From the NCBI RefSeq assembly GCF_004217495.1, contig NZ_SHLC01000001.1:2108001-2172000 (forward strand): a stretch of 64,000 nucleotides of DNA, in the 5' to 3' direction. Numbering within the stretch: the first letter of the stretch is position 1; each line of letters begins with the position of its first letter. The notes below the pieces were generated by a model, which saw only the letters and a list, made by a program, of their open reading frames with translations, was not told where the DNA came from and ran no database searches. The translations under genes were made by a program, and so were the position numbers. Shown in pieces: positions 8,515 through 15,508 of the stretch. Source of the stretch: Microterricola gilva. GTDB lineage: Bacteria; Actinomycetota; Actinomycetes; Actinomycetales; Microbacteriaceae.

Positions 8515-9271
8515 TTCACCAGCACGGAGGAGCCGCTCGCCGATTTGGCCAACCTCGTTCGGCCCGCTCCTGGGAGCGGCCGACGAGACGGCCGAAGAGG
8601 TAGACCGCAGAATCTCGTGTTCGTTCATGCGGGAATGTGTGTACGCCTTGCCCCTGCGATCGCAAGCGACCGGCTGCATCAGCGCCGTGTCCGAGAGCCA
8701 TCCGGCCGAAGCAGTGCCGGAGAGGTGAAACCGGTGAGTTCTCGGTGAGTGGATCAATTTCTTAGTCGTAAGAACCCTTGAGTTTCCGGGACTTTTTGGT
8801 GGGCTGTTTGCGAAACCCGTCAGGGTGCGGATCGCAAGCCACCATGAGATGGGTTTTCCTCCGCGTCGAGCTCCCTTTTCCTCCACATTTGTCGAGGATC
8901 TGCTCAGCGCACAGAAAGCACCTACAACGGCGACAGGCCACCGCAGGCCAGAGTCAGAAACCGATGACAGTCCGTTCATGATCGTCCTGCGTTCCGCCCG
9001 ATTCGAGGGCCAGCCCACCCCGACGAAGGCAGACGGACGACTTCCTGCGTGACTGACGCTGACGAGCAGTGCTGGGCGATGGCGCTGGTTGACCGCCTGC
9101 AGGAGCCCGCGGCTGCAGGAGGACGCCGCTCCTTCGACGTGCCACCACGCCGCCCGGCTCGGTGTCCAGAGCGGCGAACACGGCACGCTCGTCAGCGAAT
9201 GCATTGTCAATGCCCTACTAGATTTGGACCGACGCCGGAGATGGGCGTCGCATTTCACCCCGGAGTCATTC
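8515..9271. other. 757-bp stretch without a supportable gene
   Basis: A very long open frame runs on the minus strand from 9258 to 7993, but it is antisense to the SRPBCC gene and its residues look random (Ser/Arg rich, no domain). Short plus-strand frames also look random. T-rich and AT-rich patches near 8745-8790 and 8870-8890 differ from the surrounding GC-rich sequence. I see no transposase or tRNA. It looks like decayed or non-coding island DNA. Confidence 0.5.
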
Positions 9272-10135
9272 GTGAGTCACGTTCAATCTATTCTTCCCAC
9301 CAGCGGGCCAATTGCGATGCTCTACAGTTGCGCTTGTGCAAAGCAGCCCCCTTCCGCCAAACGGTATTTCGATCTGTACGGCATCAGCGAAGACGTCGAC
9401 ATAGTCGGATCCAGCCTCTACCAGGAGAACATAGTTCAAGCTGTCGCAGCTCGACGCGGCGACAGGCTCAACGTCGCACTTGTTCCTGAGCCAGCGAACC
9501 CCCATGACAAGTACGCGGTTCGTGTCGATGTCATAGTCAATGGCCAGCAACTCAAGGCGGGATATCTCCGCCGAGGAGAGGCCCGCGAGTACCACAAGCT
9601 GCTCCGCCCTCTCGCCGAGGACGGTGTAATCGGAGTCGCCAAAGCCCGTGCATGGAAAGGTGACGCTGGCTGGCGACTCTACCTACGCCTGAACGGGCCG
9701 GAGTGGGCGCTACCCCGCAAAGCACCCGTTGATGATGGACTAGTCCTCATCGCCGAGCGGGAGACTGTTGTGACCGGCGAGGAAGATTTCCAGCCAGCAC
9801 TCAAGGCGTTGATTGGCCGTCGGAAGAGCGTGGAACACACGTTCCGACTCGACCTTGGAAGCGTCCCCACGGGGAGGAACATCGGTGCGCCTGCAATCGC
9901 AGCTTATGACGGAGAGAATCAAGTGGGACGGCTGACCGTCGGGAAGTCGGCCGAATACATGAGTGCGGTGAGACACGCATTGGGTCGGGGCTTCACACCC
10001 TATGCGATTGGCATCGTTGAGCGCGATCCGAATCGAGGGATACAGGTGACCCTCTATTTGCCCATCTCAAAGTATCGTTCGAACGCCGAACAGTATTTTT
10101 ACAGCCCTGTCACGGGGCCGAATCAAATGCACTGA
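9272..10135 (+). CDS. HIRAN-domain-containing protein
   Basis: The start GTG at 9272 has CGGAG six bases upstream; the frame continues earlier but with random-looking residues. The protein has 287 residues. Residues about 42-140 match a HIRAN domain: VDIVGSSLYQENI, then LNVALVPEPANPHDKYAVRV, LKAGYLRRGEAREYHKLL and a closing WRLYLRLNG. The EPxNPxDxxAV core is diagnostic. HIRAN domains bind DNA ends or stalled forks, usually in Rad5/HLTF helicases or in stand-alone bacterial proteins linked to repair or mobile elements. No helicase or nuclease is fused here. The C-terminal half (PAIAAYDGENQVGRLTVGKS) may hold a second degenerate copy. Function beyond DNA binding is unknown. Confidence 0.72.
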   Translation: MSHVQSILPTSGPIAMLYSCACAKQPPSAKRYFDLYGISEDVDIVGSSLYQENIVQAVAARRGDRLNVALVPEPANPHDKYAVRVDVIVNGQQLKAGYLRRGEAREYHKLLRPLAEDGVIGVAKARAWKGDAGWRLYLRLNGPEWALPRKAPVDDGLVLIAERETVVTGEEDFQPALKALIGRRKSVEHTFRLDLGSVPTGRNIGAPAIAAYDGENQVGRLTVGKSAEYMSAVRHALGRGFTPYAIGIVERDPNRGIQVTLYLPISKYRSNAEQYFYSPVTGPNQMH

Positions 10136-10263
10136 AGCGCCCATACGCTGCCGGTCATTCCGGCGAGTGATCACCGTTTCACCGCCGGCCGCATGGTTAC
10201 CGTCATGGAGGCGATTCGCGACCCGCATCGGGGCCATTCCCACCCACCTCAGAAAATTCTGCT

Positions 10264-11247
10264 TCAGGAGTCCTTCGAACTCGAACCCTCGATCGCCGAA
10301 AGGGAGAGGTCGTCGTTCATCTTAATAATCAGCGCCACGATCAGGCGCACCGCGATGAGATAGGTATTGAAATGCACTTCATCGCTGTCTGCGTGGGCTT
10401 GCGAGCCGTGTAGGTACCTGTTGCGCAAGTTCGGCCCGTTGCTAAATCCCGCCTTGTTCAGAAAGTAGTTGAAGTAGTCCGCTTCGGCGTCGGTCATCAA
10501 CGTGGAGCTACGCGTCACCCAGCCTCTCGCGACCATGCCATCCGCGGCTACGCGCCCCGCATTGGAGAGGTGAAAATAGTTCGCCGCTTGAGTATTGAAC
10601 AACGCCGACAGAATGAGCATTTGCTCTACGTCCGCGAATTGGACGCGCTGTCCAGTGTTCTCGAGAACTCCGATGCCAACCAGATGGTCGACGCTAGCCT
10701 TCTGGTCGTCGCGGAAGTCCGAGTAGGCGACGGGGTTGTTCAGGAGGAGCCCAACCAGATTCTCATCGCGGAGGCGCTCGTCGATGTAGTTCAACCTCGA
10801 TTGGTCAGAGAAAAGAAGATGGAGGATGCCGGCAATCTCATTGCTCTCTGAGGCGTAGAGATACTTGCCGTCGAGCAGGCTCGGTATCACCTTGTATCGG
10901 ACCTGATCCGACCCCATGGTGAGCAGCTCTCGATCAAGTTCACCATTCTCGACAAACAGGCCGAACTGGTTCGCAACGCTTTCCATCTCCGCGAAAAGGT
11001 GCCGAACTCTCTGGAGGTAGGACGTACCAGTGTCAGACGGAACGAAGGAGAAGTTCGACATTCCAAACTCCTCGACGAGATAAGTCCCGAAGAACCAGGC
11101 GATCACCTTCTCCAGCTCTACATCTTGCGATTTCAGGAAGAGCAAGTACATCTGCGTCTGAAGCAGTGACCTCGCGTCCACGTTTCGAAATGCGACGCCG
11201 ACCTTGTACTCGGTATTGCCGGTGAGGCCCATCACTCGCTCCATCAC
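10264..11247 (-). CDS. 5'-truncated protein with C-terminal HEPN-type RNxxxH motif
   Basis: From ATG at 11245-11247 the protein has 327 residues, but the open frame continues in good coding style to about 11340 (AQFLNNFQHLFEFADRHVLL) without any start codon, so the N-terminus has been lost. Most of the chain is helical, with a winged-helix-like middle segment. Near the C-terminus NLRNRYLHGS (residues 273-282) fits the HEPN RNxxxH motif, with Arg275, Asn276 and His280, in a setting like DUF4209-type domains. HEPN proteins with this motif are often RNases in toxin or abortive-infection systems. Whether the fragment is expressed is doubtful. The family call is by eye. Confidence 0.55.
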   Translation of the reverse strand: MMERVMGLTGNTEYKVGVAFRNVDARSLLQTQMYLLFLKSQDVELEKVIAWFFGTYLVEEFGMSNFSFVPSDTGTSYLQRVRHLFAEMESVANQFGLFVENGELDRELLTMGSDQVRYKVIPSLLDGKYLYASESNEIAGILHLLFSDQSRLNYIDERLRDENLVGLLLNNPVAYSDFRDDQKASVDHLVGIGVLENTGQRVQFADVEQMLILSALFNTQAANYFHLSNAGRVAADGMVARGWVTRSSTLMTDAEADYFNYFLNKAGFSNGPNLRNRYLHGSQAHADSDEVHFNTYLIAVRLIVALIIKMNDDLSLSAIEGSSSKDS

Positions 11248-11339
11248 GCCAAATTGGGCCGGGTAGGACGGGAACGTCAGGAGAACGTGGCGATCTGCGA
11301 ACTCGAAAAGGTGCTGAAAGTTGTTGAGAAATTGCGCGC

Positions 11340-12086
11340 GTGGTTGGCCGGCGATGGAACATCGAGCTCGCAGACAGCTCGGTGGAGTACGCGCAGAGCT
11401 TCAATCGCGAGTGGGTGGATGTGACGGTCGATACGACCGAGTTGACGCCTGCCGCGGTTGTCGGAATCTTGTTGGCGCGGGTTGAAGCCGTGGTGGAGTC
11501 CGCGGGCAAGATCCCCGGTCCAGAGCGCACGACGCATCCTTCCATTGATGTGGCGGTGACCGTGATCACAGGTGCGGGCGGTGTTGGTCTGTCGACAGTG
11601 GGGTTCTTGACCTTCTTGCAGGGCATGTGGGGCGGTGAGCGGGTTGGATATGTCGATTGTCATCAAGTCGGATTCATCGGCGCTGACTCGCGTTCGACGG
11701 ACATTGCGCCGATGAAGGCGCGCAACGCCTCCGCGATCGCTGCCGTCATGGCGAGACACGGGGTCGAGCATGTCGTGATAACCGCCGATCCCGCGACTAG
11801 TCGTTTCCTCGTCGAGATCGCTCACCCGGCAAGAGTCTTCTGGCTTGACGCGTCTGACCCGACCATCGAATCACGCCATCAAGCTCGGGGCGTGGGAGGC
11901 GGGCCTCCCCTAGCGGGGGATCACCGGTTTGGGCTTGACAGGAACGCCATGAGCGCAAGCGTCGCCGCTGCAGTCGTCGAGGCCCATGACGAATCGATCC
12001 GACCACAGGGGCATGTCCTCATCGGGACAGACCACACATCGGCCGAAGACGTGGCATCCCAGATCACCGCGAGCCGAAGGGGCTGA
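11340..12086 (+). CDS. Degenerate P-loop nucleotide-kinase-like protein, 5'-truncated
   Basis: The frame opens only 12 nt before GTG 11340, after a stop, and already begins inside a domain. WVDVTVDTTELTPAAVV resembles the last strand and helix of gluconate/shikimate-type P-loop kinases. A second P-loop domain follows: VITGAGGVGLSTVGF (residues about 76-89), YVDCHQVGFIG, MKARNASAIAAVMARHGVEHVVI, then DHRFGLDRNAM and a final VLIGTDHTSAEDVASQI. Its Walker A reads GAGGVGLST, with Leu84 where the catalytic Lys belongs, so ATP hydrolysis is doubtful. It is head to head with the truncated HEPN gene; both 5' ends meet at 11330-11345. Possibly non-functional. Confidence 0.5.
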   Translation: MVGRRWNIELADSSVEYAQSFNREWVDVTVDTTELTPAAVVGILLARVEAVVESAGKIPGPERTTHPSIDVAVTVITGAGGVGLSTVGFLTFLQGMWGGERVGYVDCHQVGFIGADSRSTDIAPMKARNASAIAAVMARHGVEHVVITADPATSRFLVEIAHPARVFWLDASDPTIESRHQARGVGGGPPLAGDHRFGLDRNAMSASVAAAVVEAHDESIRPQGHVLIGTDHTSAEDVASQITASRRG

Positions 12087-12144
12087 ACCTTGGGAACGAC
12101 ATGTGGCAGCACGCGATACTGCACGATGACGATCGCCAATCACC

Positions 12145-12175
12145 TCGGGCGCACCGAGGACTTCGGTGCGCCCGA
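12145..12175 (+). terminator. Hairpin downstream of the P-loop gene
   Basis: A perfect 13-bp stem (TCGGGCGCACCGA and its complement) with a 5-nt loop lies 58 bp after the stop at 12086. The T-run is weak (AAAGTCGTT), so it may be an inefficient terminator or a non-terminating stabiliser. Confidence 0.5.
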
Positions 12176-12266
12176 AAGTCGTTAGCGAGCGCCGAACGTC
12201 GACGTTTCGAACGCCGAGGCGCCCAGTTCGCGCCCCGTCTTCAAGGAAAAGGCTCGGGAAACAAGA

Positions 12267-12296
12267 AATCGCTCCGGATTCTCATCCGGAGCGATT
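12267..12296 (-). terminator. Terminator of the tRNA-Pro gene
   Basis: A perfect 12-bp stem AATCGCTCCGGA with a 6-nt loop is followed on the minus strand by TTCTTGTTT. It lies 46 bp beyond the tRNA 3' end. On the plus strand it is followed by CTTT, so it may work in both directions. Confidence 0.75.
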
Positions 12297-12341
12297 CTTT
12301 GTGGGCAGTTCTGCGAAGAGTTTCGAGAACGGCCCTTTTGG

Positions 12342-12415
12342 TCGGGCTGACAGGATTTGAACCTGCGACCCCCTGACCCCCAGTCAGGTGCGCTACCAAG
12401 CTGCGCTACAGCCCG
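12342..12415 (-). tRNA. tRNA-Pro (anticodon GGG)
   Basis: The 74-nt minus-strand sequence folds as a cloverleaf. The acceptor stem is CGGGCTG/CAGCCCG with discriminator A, and the D arm contains AGCGCAGCTTGGTAGCGC. The anticodon stem CCTGA/TCAGG encloses loop CTGGGGG (anticodon GGG), and the T arm contains GGTTCAAATCC. CCA is not encoded. Its 3' end faces the accessory region at lower coordinates, the usual geometry for a tRNA used as an integration site. Confidence 0.95.
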
Positions 12416-12656
12416 TAGTCTCTGGTTGGCCACCAGCGTGAGTAACCTCAGCTGGCGCTTCGCCCGAAGACAACTTGTCAATAATAGCGCGAACTTCGGG
12501 CCTCGCTTGCCACTTTGAATCCGCCGGGCGTGTTCCGCCCCCGTTCCGGATGCCGCCGCGCCAAGAACCGCGCGACCGCGGTGCAGAGCCCCGGCGGCAA
12601 AGCCCGGATCAACGGCGAGATCGGGGCACCCGTAGCGCCAGGTCGGTGTCGCGACC

Positions 12657-12662
12657 TAGTGT
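12657..12662 (+). promoter_or_regulatory. -10 element of a leaderless promoter for the GNAT gene
   Basis: TAGTGT is followed by six bases (TTTCTC) and then ATG 12669, so transcription should begin at the start codon. No ribosome binding site lies between them. Confidence 0.45.
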
Positions 12663-12668
12663 TTTCTC

Positions 12669-13268
12669 ATGAGCGAACTCGGCCAGGTGAGCATCGTGTC
12701 CGTCTCCGACGCGCCCTGGGGCGACGTCGAGCGGGTGTTCGGCACGCGTGGTGACCCGGCGGGTTGTTGGTGCCAGTACTTCAAGCTGTCCAACGCCGAG
12801 TGGACCGACGCGGAGCCCGCCGAGTGCAAGGCACTGCTCGAGCAGCAGGTGCGCGCCGCGGCTCCCCCGCCCGGCGTCATCGCCTACCGTGACGGCGAGG
12901 CGGTGGGCTGGTGCGCCGTGGAGCCCCGCCCGAACTACAGCCGGCTGGCGCGGAGCCGTGTGGTCGGCGGCGGCAGCCCGGAAGACCCAGCGGATGACGG
13001 GGTGTGGGCCGTCACCTGCTTCGTCGTGCGGGTGGGGCACCGCCGCAGCGGCATCGGCGGCTCATTGTTGCGCGGCGCCGTCGAGCAGGCGCGCGCGCTC
13101 GGCGCCCGCGTGATCGAGGGCTACCCGGTCGACGTGGCCGTGCGCGGCAAGACCAGCGCCGCCGACCTCTACCACGGCACATCCTCGCTGTTCCTCGCGG
13201 CCGGCTTTGCCGAGGTGGCGCGGCCGAGCCCAGACCGCTCGGTGGTGCAGCTGCGAATCAGAGAGTGA
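12669..13268 (+). CDS. GNAT-family N-acetyltransferase
   Basis: The 199-residue protein carries the GNAT acetyl-CoA site: WAVTCFVVRVGHRRSGIGGSLLRGAVEQA, where VRVGHRRSGIG is the Q/RxxGxG/A pyrophosphate-binding loop (motif A). An upstream strand with GEAVGWCAVEPR and a C-terminal LFLAAGFAEVAR (motif B) follow the family order. An N-terminal GCWCQYF segment is typical of an actinobacterial subgroup of unknown acceptor. It is the first gene after the tRNA-Pro boundary and is probably transcribed alone from a leaderless promoter. Function beyond acetyl transfer is not known. Confidence 0.85.
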   Translation: MSELGQVSIVSVSDAPWGDVERVFGTRGDPAGCWCQYFKLSNAEWTDAEPAECKALLEQQVRAAAPPPGVIAYRDGEAVGWCAVEPRPNYSRLARSRVVGGGSPEDPADDGVWAVTCFVVRVGHRRSGIGGSLLRGAVEQARALGARVIEGYPVDVAVRGKTSAADLYHGTSSLFLAAGFAEVARPSPDRSVVQLRIRE

Positions 13269-13355
13269 GACAACGCCCCGCCAGCTCATAGCTCGTTCAT
13301 AGCAATCGCCGGTAGTGTCAATCGACCGCTCCGGCACCCCGAACCCAAGGAAATC

Positions 13356-13847
13356 ATGTCCAGCACCGCTGCACCCCGCGCCACCAACTTTCCCGTCATC
13401 CTGCTCTGGGTGGCTTCGCTTGCCGCCGCCGCGGTCGGCTACCTCATCATGACGAACGCGATCAACGCGCAGGCCGAGCTCTACGCCGCCGGCTCGCAGG
13501 ACGTGCACGCCATGCTCGCCGGCCAGTCCAGCGCCACGCTCGGCACGACGCTCATCGGCGTCGGCGTGCTTGGCCTGCTGCTGGCCCTCGCCGTGCACGC
13601 GCACAACTTCGCGCTCGCCCAGGCCCAGGCTGCCCTCATGGTCGACGACTTCGACGAGTTCGACGAGACCGAGATCGTGCACAGCACGACCACCCCGGTC
13701 GAGGGCGCCGCCGCCGAGGCCACTGCAACCCAGGCCACCGACGAGCCGGTTGAGGTCGTCGAGGTCGAGGACGAGGTCATCGTCGTGGCGGATGCCGCCG
13801 ACGAGGCCCCGGCCGCCGACAAGAAGCCGGCCACGCCCGCTTCCTGA
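13356..13847 (+). CDS. Small membrane protein with acidic cytoplasmic tail
   Basis: The 163-residue protein has two predicted membrane helices (residues about 12-35, around FPVILLWVASLAAAAVGYLI, and 62-82, around TTLIGVGVLGLLLALAVHA). A tail of about 75 residues follows, very rich in Asp, Glu, Val and Ala, ending in KKPATPAS. The ribosome binding site AAGGAAA precedes the ATG. No domain is recognised; similar short two-helix proteins are common in Microbacteriaceae. A strong hairpin lies 52 bp downstream, separating it from the UspA gene. Function unknown. Confidence 0.75.
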   Translation: MSSTAAPRATNFPVILLWVASLAAAAVGYLIMTNAINAQAELYAAGSQDVHAMLAGQSSATLGTTLIGVGVLGLLLALAVHAHNFALAQAQAALMVDDFDEFDETEIVHSTTTPVEGAAAEATATQATDEPVEVVEVEDEVIVVADAADEAPAADKKPATPAS

Positions 13848-13898
13848 CACCCGTCACAGCACAGCGCCGCACGGCGCTGCCCAGCCCTGTGACCCGCG

Positions 13899-13935
13899 CT
13901 CTGGCGCCGATCGGCCTCGCCGTTCGGCGCCAGAG
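13899..13935 (+). terminator. Terminator-like hairpin before the UspA gene
   Basis: A perfect 12-bp stem CTCTGGCGCCGA with a 13-nt loop is followed by TCATTTC. It lies 52 bp after the stop of the small membrane protein and 53 bp before the next ATG, and probably ends transcription of the upstream gene. Confidence 0.6.
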
Positions 13936-13975
13936 TCATTTCGCGGCGCTGTCGGCGCCGCGATTGCCGCGGGAG

Positions 13976-13981
13976 TATGGT
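13976..13981 (+). promoter_or_regulatory. -10 element of a leaderless promoter for the UspA-crcB-crcB operon
   Basis: TATGGT is followed by six bases (CAGTGC) and then ATG 13988. There is no room for a 5' leader, which argues against a fluoride riboswitch for this fluoride-export operon. Confidence 0.5.
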
Positions 13982-13987
13982 CAGTGC

Positions 13988-14506
13988 ATGGGCACGCACG
14001 CACAACCCCAGCAGCCTCACCCGGTGGTGGTCGGCGTCTCCGCTGGCCAGCCGCCGCAGGTCGTGGAACAAGCCGCGGAGTTCGCGGCCCGCTTCGGCAC
14101 GGAGCTCGTCTGCGCACACGTGAACCCCGGGCGCTTCGCCACGGCGGAATCCCCCGACGGCTCGGTACTGACGGCCCCGCTCGACCCCGACTTCGCCGAC
14201 GAGCACGACGCCGCGTTCGACGCCCGCATCGCCGCCGGGCTGGCTGAGCTGCTCGACGGCAGCGAGATCCCCTGGCGCACGCTGGCCCTCGCCGGCGATG
14301 TGCCGACGGCCCTCGCCCACCTCGCCGACACCGTCGACGCGTCGATGATCATCGTCGGCGGCCACGCGCACACCCTCGGCGGTAACATTCAGGACTTCTT
14401 CACCGGCTCGGTCGCGCTGGCCCTCACCCGGCGCCAGTCGCGCCCCGTCGTCGTCATCCCCACCCACTCCGGCGGAGACGCAGCGCTCTCCCGGCCGCTC
14501 GAGTGA
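13988..14506 (+). CDS. Universal stress protein (UspA family)
   Basis: The protein has 172 residues from ATG 13988; an upstream in-frame extension has no family similarity. The Usp fold is visible in PVVVGVSAGQPPQVVEQAAEFAARFGTELVCAHV at the N-terminus, then WRTLALAGDVPTALAHLADTVDASMIIVGGHA, and the C-terminal FFTGSVALALTRRQSRPVVVIP. The nucleotide loop reads GGHAHTLGGNIQDFFTGSVA, close to GxxGxnxnG(S/T). It probably binds ATP. The stop overlaps the first crcB start by 4 bp, so it is translationally coupled to fluoride export, an unusual partnership. Confidence 0.85.
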   Translation: MGTHAQPQQPHPVVVGVSAGQPPQVVEQAAEFAARFGTELVCAHVNPGRFATAESPDGSVLTAPLDPDFADEHDAAFDARIAAGLAELLDGSEIPWRTLALAGDVPTALAHLADTVDASMIIVGGHAHTLGGNIQDFFTGSVALALTRRQSRPVVVIPTHSGGDAALSRPLE

Positions 14507-14958
14507 CGCCCGGCATCCGGCCGCCGCACCTGCGCTGGGCGGCCATCGCGCTGGTCGCGCTCGGCGGCACCGTCGGCGTCGCCGCCCGCGAGGTGCTCAC
14601 GCTCATCGTCCCGACGCTCGGCGCCCTCCCGTTGGCCATCGCGATCGTCAATCTGTTCGGCGCCTTCCTGCTCGGCTTGCTCTATGAGGCGCTCACCCGT
14701 GCCGATCCCACCCGCTCCACCGCCCGCAGCCTCCGCCTGCTTCTGGGCACCGGCTTCTGCGGCGGCTTCACGACGTACAGCGCCCTCGCCGTCGACACCG
14801 CTCTGCTGCTGGGCGATGGGGAGCTCGCGACGGCCGCAGCGTACGCACTGGGCACCGTCGTGCTCGGCGCCTGCGCCACCTGGGGCGGCATCGCCATCGG
14901 CCATGCCATCGCCACCCGGATGCCGCAGACGTCGGCACAGCAGGGAGCGACGTCGTGA
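14503..14958 (+). CDS. crcB: CrcB/Fluc fluoride channel subunit 1
   Basis: The 151-residue protein has four hydrophobic helices and the Fluc signatures GGTVGVAAREVLT in helix 1, AIAIVNLFGAFLLGLLY in helix 2 (the conserved Asn), and LLGTGFCGGFTTYSAL in helix 3 (the GxxGGxTTFS Na+ and phenylalanine-box region). Fluc proteins export F- as dual-topology dimers. Here two different crcB genes are adjacent, which implies a heterodimer of oppositely oriented subunits. The GTG start overlaps the UspA stop (GTGA). Confidence 0.93.
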   Translation: MTPGIRPPHLRWAAIALVALGGTVGVAAREVLTLIVPTLGALPLAIAIVNLFGAFLLGLLYEALTRADPTRSTARSLRLLLGTGFCGGFTTYSALAVDTALLLGDGELATAAAYALGTVVLGACATWGGIAIGHAIATRMPQTSAQQGATS

Positions 14959-15332
14959 CTCCCCTGCTGTTCGCACTGCTCGCCCTGGCCGGCGGAGTCG
15001 GGGCCGCGGCGCGCTTCGTCCTGGACGGGGCCATCCGCACCCGGCTGAGGACGGCCTTCCCGTGGGCGACGACGGTGATCAACGTGTCCGGGTCGCTCGT
15101 GCTCGGCGTGCTGACGGGCCTCACCGCCGTGCACCTGCTGCCTGAGCAGCTGGGCGTCATCCTCGGTGCCGGATTCCTCGGCGGCTACACCACCTTCAGC
15201 ACGGCGAGCTACGAGACCGTGCAGCTGATCCGCCAGGGCCGCTACGGCGCCTCCCTGCTCAGCGGGCTGCTCATGCTCGCGCTCTGCGTGGCGGCCGCCG
15301 CGCTCGGGCTGTGGATCGGGAGTTCGGTGTAG
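14955..15332 (+). CDS. crcB: CrcB/Fluc fluoride channel subunit 2
   Basis: The 125-residue partner subunit has four membrane helices, with GGVGAAARFVLDGAIR, TVINVSGSLVLGVLTG (pore Asn), and GAGFLGGYTTFSTASYET carrying the GGxTTFS signature. It starts at a GTG overlapping the previous stop by 4 bp, so the two subunits should be made in equal amounts. Its termini and charge pattern differ from subunit 1, as expected for an antiparallel heterodimer. It is the last gene of the unit; the opposing der gene follows. Confidence 0.93.
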   Translation: MTPLLFALLALAGGVGAAARFVLDGAIRTRLRTAFPWATTVINVSGSLVLGVLTGLTAVHLLPEQLGVILGAGFLGGYTTFSTASYETVQLIRQGRYGASLLSGLLMLALCVAAAALGLWIGSSV

Positions 15333-15361
15333 GCAGCGGGCGCTGCCGAGGGTGCCCGCGG

Positions 15362-15399
15362 GGTCCCAATACGCTCGTTCCTCGCTCCTCGACCAGCGG
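15362..15399. repeat. Half copy of a dispersed GGTC...GACC palindromic element
   Basis: The sequence around ATACGCTCGTTCCTCGCTCC followed by TCGACCAGCGG matches one arm of the larger inverted repeat at 49401-49503. It sits in the intergenic gap between convergent crcB and der, the typical location for such elements. Confidence 0.6.
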
Positions 15400-15451
15400 A
15401 AGAGTGAGGTCGTGCCCGATCAGCACGCCGGGCGGCGCGCCGGTTAACGAC

Positions 15452-15485
15452 GCACCGCGCCTGGCCGAAGGGCCGGACGCGGTGC
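15452..15485 (-). terminator. Terminator-like hairpin after der
   Basis: GCACCGCG and CGCGGTGC form an 8-bp stem extended by an inner GGCC/GGCC stem around a GAAG tetraloop, with one mismatch between them. It lies 24 bp past the der stop. No clear U-run follows, so termination strength is uncertain. Confidence 0.5.
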
Positions 15486-15508
15486 GGGAGCGTCTCTCGG
15501 TCGAGCGC

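Noticed and set aside
7993-9258. A 421-codon minus-strand open frame
   Set aside because: It is antisense to the SRPBCC gene and its residues are random-looking. Long chance frames are normal at this GC content.
12416-12668. Possible extra gene or second tRNA beside tRNA-Pro
   Set aside because: No cloverleaf or coding pattern. A TTGACA near 12475 on the minus strand lacks a good -10.
13848-13987. Fluoride riboswitch before the crcB operon
   Set aside because: No fluoride (crcB-motif) pseudoknot sequence is visible, and the likely transcription start is at the UspA start codon.
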